Source: FEN-1139 sp964396375 | GTDB taxonomy: Bacteria > Myxococcota_A > Polyangia > Polyangiales > Polyangiaceae | Assembly (NCBI GenBank): GCA_964396375.1 | Contig: CAYNEY010000002.1 | Span: forward strand, 119,068 to 183,067 | Direction of reading: 5' to 3' | DNA: 64,000 nt | Shown: positions 61,801 through 64,000 of the stretch, in pieces | How positions within the stretch are numbered: position 1 is the first letter of the stretch | Layout: the number at the start of each line of letters is the position of its first letter | Made by a program: the position numbers and the translations under genes | The notes under the pieces: model-generated | Told to the model about the DNA's origin: nothing | What the model saw: only the letters and a program-made list of their open reading frames with translations | Database searches by the model: none

Positions 61801-61841
61801 CCCTTCCCGGAGGCGCGCGATGGAAAGTACACATCGAATAA
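52848..61841 (+). CDS. giant Rhs/SpvB polymorphic toxin lipoprotein with carbohydrate-binding-like N-terminal domains
   Basis: A 2997-aa secreted polymorphic toxin. N-terminal signal with lipobox-like AVVATGVGAC (ATG 52848; 52872 and 52905 are alternatives). Domains in order: CBM2-like sandwich (about 80-172), Gly/Ser linker, discoidin/F5-8C-like domain (about 248-375), second linker, beta-rich domain (about 450-705), Cys-rich repeats (706-878), SpvB (from 902, FAVNDRGQATYAIPIEVPPG), FG-GAP/VCBS repeats such as FDGDGD (about 1206-1490), and Rhs YD repeats (about 1800-2600). The Rhs core reads GRLYDPRIGRFTTADPF then RYAYVMNNPLSMVDPSGF (about 2645-2695). A variable linker then leads to a C-terminal toxin (from 2841). 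The Rhs cage should sequester and release the toxin. Target and route of delivery are unknown. Confidence 0.93.
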   Translation: MSFTGEPHMTKGTLAGWQEMRCDDEGGGRRIPRSLHLGRALRKFLLAVVATGVGACADTVDKSEGLAGTELATAALALTGTGISAQLALTADWNEGYVAQITITNPTDVATSTWQLDLQLNDSQVVPTPWNGTLSGTSGRVMVTPAPYNHTIYPYSSIVVGFQAIKTGPSYEPTVLGVTRDGATGAGGSGSGQGGSGSSGTAGTGEISGASGEHDGGDGGAAGEGDAGGTPSTPSAGAGGSGASPTNIALDRPSTASSAQSGHAAHDGNDGSDDTRWCAASGASPEWWQVDLEGLYALSGSRITWEFSGRPYGYTLSVSQDGLDFTEVVDKRGYLGTEQVRADTFEATARYVRLTVTDLVSNPVTWASMKELEIYGSPLASGGGGAPGSGGTAGDAAGTGAGATSSTGAVTGEGGSTPGSGGSATESGGAAGTSGSGGAAGSTSDTEVEFFFKLPAWVRREQVVFATTGGDLRLNDGVKSGLADVSSVDGGKVSRLGVEATVGNLWSDGPVVLANRAVVHGSATSGSTIEVAPEAHIGGDRREHHDLGGLARVAWTVQFPATSGPTEFLQPGESRALPPGHYPHIVVNQNAHLQLTSGTYTFEGLTVEAGGFIDIDNTAQMVLLYVKNDMTFRGAMTRIVDRANVLFGLAGSGTQIVGGAFRGLLVAPYGTVVMGSDNDGHRGSFFAKAIEAHQWTPISHEPWTHDGLCGANAPCSALCPCEIGDSGCTDETDCVEGASCGTDGVCECADRCDDHGCADASRNRCGEYCPSRCDLGEPGCRADADCSEGTICGLGVGERFGFSDEENVCWTFECSIHDPAHPSDAELNQDCGILPACTPRCDAGDTGPDGCGSFCGDCSSGEIRGPAGRCIAAEASMLRYSPSGAPASSREPGTTVESGAVSGKFAVNDRGQATYAIPIEVPPGVKGVQPTLGLMYTSNKTDGILGMGWSLAGISTISRCQQILDRDGQMDPVRLTDTDRLCLDGKEISELQETDPSIRLTETYHGFTLESGNGRVTYYEPVLEVFLENRSETVPRLWGVTRVVDHGNTIDIAYRTPVSTGTTLEGANDAELLPESITYANAYSSVTFEYEPRNAPLIRWVSGVRTISMSRLKAINTFVGTVPVKRIEISYFDWGSALPNLVEAITECAFDELGTKICKDAPTKFDYNERIGPGEVIGEQEVSVDAYPRLTDYGESRGVWASPVFYVGDFDGDGDQDAVFEGAELWNEDGASRLVPHNGVAPLEQPNGSYGEGGSVLTYWNTIRQDLIYNSRGFWIDHDGDGGDELVEQQSVAVTGTYVHGQCEPGNCYVGVSVSVRIDGDFLRDPVDLDGDGDVEFAYRGETDDYRDYRTMWADLNGDGLKDAVNINAANDRLEVLINRGLDPDPGLVFVSGDGTEAPGSLLVFSPAGTVLCPNGVCDIDRTPFDFDGDGSEEIQLGQAEPGPAPAQFLDLNGFGKAVIRNDIPGGYHRHEVLGPDLDNDGNPELFAFTLLCNGSEVESEEDCPEPSERSVRIGYRKGPDIARSFLMTGVTDGLGKRTSWRYDTERRIEGYPEEVVKTYTRSEHCTPGSRCQTPCLGAGKVGPLVSEHTETQLNPRAKSETLGPIVQYRYTYKDGRRGNSGRKWFSFAERTIEGPTSKTTIEYINNSLDYDAMRGVTGGEIFKFAGKVKSVTTESILEGRAIYHDDTSVPLVSTVDWAKYRWDLHPNGFPYLMSQYTSYSENDEVLKWTYTGREVDDYGNELSSETTTTVDGRSSTDSVVRTFQNWTGDKWRIGLVDTEVRESSRNAGLPKTRTTAFTYNADGDVMTVAREPEEASSQSGAFQLTTLEYTMRGNIGLICTTDDSSDPCKRFVEVTDWSPGEVFPVVVENALGERLEMAHDARTGQVVWAYDGAGRLVQESEYDAFGRVVFRSTPSSEIEVRYTGSVQWFDESSGGSEGLTGAAQVIVHQVGEGDSSVLLDGRGRVLARRKVGFRSAILQEEMYYDQIGRLIGFSQPHSIAAGAMSQGSTTIDYNGARVVAITGPDGGVTEYSYPSRVTALGSVSEWFDANAGLINGVVTHHPRGNVSAKFVDAFGATALTAQGELGTPDLARVEFGFGPFGVLERVVAPGGTTELGTDVLGRVVSVDDPGAGYRSVTYNGFDEITSVLDGRGELTRFEYDQVGRPSTKKDGNGATIARWIYGAAESPEPGRPVAVFRQDAPGSTTGTWTRYQYQASTETSNRALLARIEYGFNGNVDTVDSGEALAVEFEYGAEVPWRVSTVNYPSSAGEPFSVLYDFDRSSGIMASVRPGDSPSHAFWELEEVEDGMRPKQEGYGDGTVTVLDYFGIEDQGASCGTPDSGGSCFPGAVKGIRTSFGTGATTPLLDLEYAYDRNGNVSRIDDGGTRHEYSYDMLERLVAETRSALADDETGASETETFAYDLAGRILSRTGLGDYEYDAGAPFQLNRAGGMEYTYDAVGNTRSRQGSGIPGGTQFFEYNEFNMPWRISSGQPQGARTQFELAYDGSGSRVSKRETAIAGATERLVRETLEVPGFYERTTEYGEDGVTVAKRIHRYTVMGKGGPIAEVVREEVGEAIDVDATRTVYLHRDQLGSARVVSSVDGLGGVSVETRNYSAFGEVVSEGFQAETSRSSFAGHHNDPEFGLIDMKGRLYDPRIGRFTTADPFVTEPGNAQNWNRYAYVMNNPLSMVDPSGFSGSYMWNGMPYDISPPWIGKPGEDLQLTIPDVQTAHVPRTPAPSPDTQMVRPLAGQDTSTDAEMAASVHGMSAAGAANHQFDPSAAAAQDAANTSSQYYHMEQGPMCVAAAEAGPSIQQPALPAPPTVRPGESSIAPPANGGGDGFSPTLAALGVAQDCPHGTCASPAFGADVQAFGQMKIVDTSGTWETMFAFATAMTPLPEVGLFAGAVKTAGSGIKALLEGLGLGKNAGVRLVKSAEELESLFAQMSAGGKVVEGSSYPGKLIELGDKTTVGIRAVSKSGGPAIDVTLPGGARWKVHIE
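61254..61367 (+). repeat. 114-bp direct repeat, copy A (Rhs toxin linker)
   Basis: This copy lies in the Rhs gene just before the toxin domain and encodes VAAAEAGPSIQQPALPAPP... ending PPANGGGDG. Copy B at 62758-62871 matches 113 of 114 bases (C at 61316 versus T at 62820) and has the same reading phase relative to the following toxin frame. Sequence diverges abruptly on both sides. The spacing is 1504 bp. Confidence 0.97.
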
Positions 61842-62191
61842 CAAGTCTAGGTTTGGATGCGTGCGTACGGGAGGTTCTGAACCGTGGCTTGCAAGATTGG
61901 GTTGATGCCGCTGAGGTCGCTTGGGTAGCCCAGTCCGTTGGGGGCGCAACCGCAGCTGGATTCGTTTTCGAACTAGCAATTGGGATCATTAGCAACGTCC
62001 TCCAAGAAGGGCTCATGGTGATCGGCGAGGTAACCGGGGACGGCTTCAGGGAGTGGAACATGACATCGACCGAAGCATTAGACAGGATCGCAAGAGAGTG
62101 GAACGCTCTCGGAAGAACTCCTAATCTTGGCGAGATTTGTTGGCTATCCAACACCAGCAAAGGCGATGAGAGGGCACAATCTTCCTCCTGA
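61820..62191 (+). CDS. candidate immunity protein for the Rhs C-terminal toxin
   Basis: A 123-aa cytoplasmic protein whose ATG lies inside the last codons of the Rhs gene (22-bp overlap), the classic toxin-immunity arrangement. The sequence is acidic and mixed alpha/beta: VREVLNRGLQDWVDAAEVAWVAQSVG, FVFELAIGIISNVLQEGLMVIGEVTGDGFREW and STEALDRIAREWNALGRTPNLGEICWLSNTSKGDE. The 'IAREWNALGR.PNLGEICWL' end recurs in small orphan proteins next to polymorphic toxins, to my memory. It should bind and block the Rhs tip domain in the producer. Immunity function is inferred from position and size. Confidence 0.8.
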   Translation: MESTHRITSLGLDACVREVLNRGLQDWVDAAEVAWVAQSVGGATAAGFVFELAIGIISNVLQEGLMVIGEVTGDGFREWNMTSTEALDRIAREWNALGRTPNLGEICWLSNTSKGDERAQSSS

Positions 62192-62270
62192 CCCGGGACG
62201 GGAGGCAAGTGAACGTCACCGGATGCTGCCAGCCTAATGGGCACGCTATACTGAGAGGAACGAGGAGTTC

Positions 62271-62455
62271 TTCAGCCTTGCCTTCATCGAAGACAACGAG
62301 AACACGATCTTCCTCGGGCCAAATGGCGTCGGGAAAACGATGCTCATGAAGAATGCTGCGCACCACGCCCTCGGCTAGGGCGACACCGTGCGCTTCACCA
62401 CCGCCAGCGACATGCTCGCCGACCTCGCTGCTCAGGATAGCCCATCAGCCCTCGC
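62271..62455 (+). pseudogene. IS21-type IstB helper ATPase fragment
   Basis: A short degraded piece of the IS21 transposition helper. It reads FSLAFIEDNENTIFLGPNGVGKTMLMKNAAHHALG, then an in-frame TAG at 62376, then GDTVRFTTASDMLADLAAQDS. The P-loop GPNGVGKT and the VRFTTASDMLADLAAQ block are typical of IstB. Only about 60 codons remain, with no flanking istA or terminal repeats. Evidence of past IS activity inside the toxin locus. Confidence 0.85.
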
Positions 62456-62489
62456 GTGTCGCGGGCCCGTCAGTGCACTGGGTACCGTG

Positions 62490-62757
62490 GACTGCGCGCG
62501 GGCATTCGTAGTGTACCATCGAAAGTCGCCGGAGCAGATGGGGGAGCTTGAGGTGCGCCAGTTCTTGATGCACCTCGTCGAGACAAGGAAGGCGGGTCCG
62601 GCGAGCCGGAAGATGCATGTGGCTGGGATCAAGTTCCTCTACGAGGTCACCCTCCGCCGACCCGAGGTGGTTGCCTCGATCCCTTGGCCGAAAGTGGCCC
62701 ACGGTGTACCCGAGATCCTCAGCGGGACCGAGGTCATCAGCCTCCTGGACGCGATTG
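62490..62757 (+). pseudogene. tyrosine recombinase (phage-integrase) N-terminal fragment
   Basis: About 89 codons of a XerC/integron-type integrase: ARAFVVYHRKSPEQMGELEVRQFLMHLVETRKAG, IKFLYEVTLRRPEVVASIPWPK and PEILSGTEVISLLDAI. This is the SAM-like core-binding domain and linker. The catalytic domain (R-H-R-Y) is absent because the frame passes directly into copy B of the 114-bp repeat at 62758. It is in frame with the IstB fragment, giving a chimeric 171-codon frame (62388-62903) that is not a real gene. Confidence 0.82.
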
Positions 62758-62871
62758 GTGGCCGCGGCGGAAGCGGGACCTTCGATACAGCAACCGGCAC
62801 TGCCGGCGCCCCCGACGGTTCGCCCCGGCGAGAGCTCGATCGCCCCGCCGGCGAATGGGGGTGGGGATGGA
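62758..62871 (+). repeat. 114-bp direct repeat, copy B (head of orphan toxin cassette)
   Basis: Second copy of the Rhs linker repeat (see 61254-61367), 113/114 identical and in phase with the orphan toxin frame that follows. Its left border coincides with the break in the integrase fragment. It gives the homology needed to bring the orphan toxin into the Rhs gene. Confidence 0.97.
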
Positions 62872-63357
62872 CCGCCGCGAACACATTCGGCGCAGGAGGT
62901 TGAAGGTATCAAGTCAGGCCTGCGCACGCAGATCGACATTTGGGGCTCGTTTGGACCAGGGCGAGCGTGGGAAGTGAATCGGGCATCGGGGACGCGCCAG
63001 GGGTATCTGGACTTCAAGGGACAAGGCAGCACCGACAAGTTTGCGGTCAGCGGTGACGTGATGAACGCGGATGAGTTCGGCAACTACATTGCAGGGTACG
63101 GCGCGGGCTATGCACTGGGCCCGCAAGGGTTGCCGCCGCTTTGGCTTGGTGGTTCGGCGTTTGGCATGGGAGAGAGCGTGCTATCCGGAGAGTGGGAGCT
63201 CAGCCAGGTGCTTCTTCTTGGTGATGACTTTGGGAGTGCGAGCAGGTGGTTTCCCGGACTTGTTGATGGCGTACGAGATGGCGGCTGGCGGCAGGGCCTA
63301 ATCATGATTTCTCCGGTAGTTCAAATTGGAGCGGCAGCCCTGAGCCCACCCCACTGA
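62758..63357 (+). CDS. orphan Rhs C-terminal toxin cassette (toxin-44-like)
   Basis: A 199-codon frame that starts with the Rhs linker copy and then diverges into a different toxin domain. It lacks the Rhs body, a signal and a convincing start (GTG 62758 and upstream ATG 62617 have no ribosome site), so it is probably silent. The toxin part reads GLRTQIDIWGSFGPGRAWEVNRASGTRQGYLDFKG, then ADEFGNYIAGYGAGYALG and LLGDDFGSASRWFPGLVDGVRDGG. The 'LDFK ... EFGNYIAGYGAGYA' pattern resembles the Bacterial toxin 44 family found at Rhs tips; this match is from memory and moderate. The next gene is its candidate immunity gene. Confidence 0.75.
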   Translation: MAAAEAGPSIQQPALPAPPTVRPGESSIAPPANGGGDGPPRTHSAQEVEGIKSGLRTQIDIWGSFGPGRAWEVNRASGTRQGYLDFKGQGSTDKFAVSGDVMNADEFGNYIAGYGAGYALGPQGLPPLWLGGSAFGMGESVLSGEWELSQVLLLGDDFGSASRWFPGLVDGVRDGGWRQGLIMISPVVQIGAAALSPPH

Positions 63358-63370
63358 AAGTGATGCCTCA

Positions 63371-63904
63371 ATGTCCAGAGTGATTCCTCTTCTGCTCGTC
63401 TTGGGGTCCGGTCTTGGTGGTTACGCGACGGGTCGATGCCTCGGGCCTCTCGGGGTTCTTGTTGAGCTGGTTTTCCTGGGTAGCCTCGTGTATCTGAGGT
63501 CGCGAACCTGGTCGCAGCATCGTTGGGGCGTCATTGTTCGGGATCTCGTGGCTGGTGTGGTTGTTGCTGTCGGCACGACGGCATTGACGGCACCGATAGG
63601 CGTCCGCCACTATCGGGAAGAGGCAATCGCCTCTATCGACTCATGCTCACGACTTGTTCCTGCGGCGCAGGCGGTGTTGGCGAGTCAGAGGGAATACACG
63701 ACGAATGTGGGATTGCCTGACCCGTGGGGTGAATTGAAGGCGAAGCGTTTCGAGAACGGTGAGATGTGGGTTCGATTTCACCTCACGTGGGGAACTATGC
63801 GTCGCGGTCTGGTCTACTACCCCGGCAGCACATGGATTCGGGATGGCAAGATGGGAGCAATGCACGCGGAGAAGGTCCGCGACGGGTGGTACCTGTTCTA
63901 CTAG
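63371..63904 (+). CDS. membrane protein, candidate immunity for the orphan toxin
   Basis: A 177-aa protein 13 bp after the orphan toxin frame. ATG 63371. Three predicted membrane segments occupy residues 4-80 (IPLLLVLGSGLGGYATGRCLG; LGVLVELVFLGSLVYL; VIVRDLVAGVVVAVGTTALTAPIGV). A soluble C-terminal domain of about 95 residues follows (IDSCSRLVPAAQAVLASQREYTTNVGLPDP; MWVRFHLTWGTMRRGLVYYPG; KMGAMHAEKVRDGWYLFY). Membrane immunity proteins usually guard against toxins that act in the periplasm or at the membrane, which would be informative about the orphan toxin. GC is lower than in the rest of the window (33 of 60 in 63361-63420). No family is recognised. Confidence 0.75.
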   Translation: MSRVIPLLLVLGSGLGGYATGRCLGPLGVLVELVFLGSLVYLRSRTWSQHRWGVIVRDLVAGVVVAVGTTALTAPIGVRHYREEAIASIDSCSRLVPAAQAVLASQREYTTNVGLPDPWGELKAKRFENGEMWVRFHLTWGTMRRGLVYYPGSTWIRDGKMGAMHAEKVRDGWYLFY

Positions 63905-64000
63905 AGCACCGAACAGGATGAAACGCCGGCATTGCGGGCCCGCTATGCTTCAGCGCTGGGCAGAAGGCATCCACCTCTGCTCGTGAGAATCTGGCCACCG

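Noticed and set aside
62388..62903. single 171-codon gene across the IstB and integrase fragments
   Set aside because: It is a fusion of two unrelated remnants and runs through the 114-bp repeat in the wrong phase; best described as debris.
1..64000. tRNA, rRNA, CRISPR arrays, riboswitches
   Set aside because: Looked for cloverleaf-type ends, spaced palindromic repeats and known leader motifs by eye; none was convincing.

Overview
The window is 64 kb of GC-rich bacterial DNA in two contigs joined by a ten-N gap at 52757-52766. The gene content points to a predatory or saprophytic Myxococcota (Deltaproteobacteria in the broad sense), probably of the Polyangia type. Pointers are a Ser/Thr kinase, a PP2C phosphatase, double-FHA and PilZ proteins, many lipoproteins with Gly/Ala-rich linkers, a TPR/FHA/TonB cluster of the gliding/spore-coat (Glt/Nfs) kind, and a giant Rhs toxin. 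This assignment is inferred from gene content only. No rRNA, tRNA or CRISPR array was seen.

Layout. 1-3.3 kb: two lipoprotein glycoside hydrolases (GH30, cut by the window edge, and GH88). 3.4-6.3 kb: hisC and an OprP-type porin. 6.3-10.3 kb: an accessory patch with a broken ISAs1 transposase and three secreted-protein genes of lower GC, including a matrixin-like zinc protease. 10.3-15.6 kb: pmbA, a membrane protein, ychF, and larB-larC for the nickel-pincer cofactor. 15.6-21.7 kb, minus strand: a likely operon of outer-membrane barrel, zinc-ribbon/FHA protein, PP2C phosphatase, two Dpp/Nik-type permeases and a thioredoxin-rhodanese fusion. 21.8-27.9 kb, mostly minus strand: era, der, a small protein, a CpsB-type PHP phosphatase, a small secreted protein, a Ser/Thr kinase and a SpoU/TrmJ methyltransferase, tightly packed.

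28.0-32.6 kb: a large GT-C glycosyltransferase, a PilZ protein, and an ECF sigma / anti-sigma pair whose sigma gene carries six 18-bp tandem repeats in its linker. 32.95-45.99 kb: nine same-strand genes, mostly abutting or overlapping. They encode exported TPR and coiled-coil proteins, a GltE/AglT-like TPR lipoprotein, an FHA-like/TM/AgmX-type C-terminus protein, an outer-membrane barrel and a short Wza-type (OPX) export lipoprotein. I read this as an envelope-spanning Glt/Nfs-like machine tied to polysaccharide export. 46-52.7 kb: another barrel (convergent), maf, a second GT-C transferase, a small protein, an RluD-type pseudouridine synthase, an LRR lipoprotein and a MoxR ATPase.

52.8-64 kb, after the gap: a 2997-residue Rhs/SpvB polymorphic toxin with carbohydrate-binding-like N-terminal domains, its overlapping immunity gene, IS21 and integrase debris, and an orphan toxin cassette with its own candidate immunity gene. 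The orphan begins with a 114-bp in-frame direct repeat (113/114 identical) of the Rhs C-terminal linker, so one homologous exchange would replace the toxin. This and the Glt/Nfs-OPX cluster are the most interesting parts.
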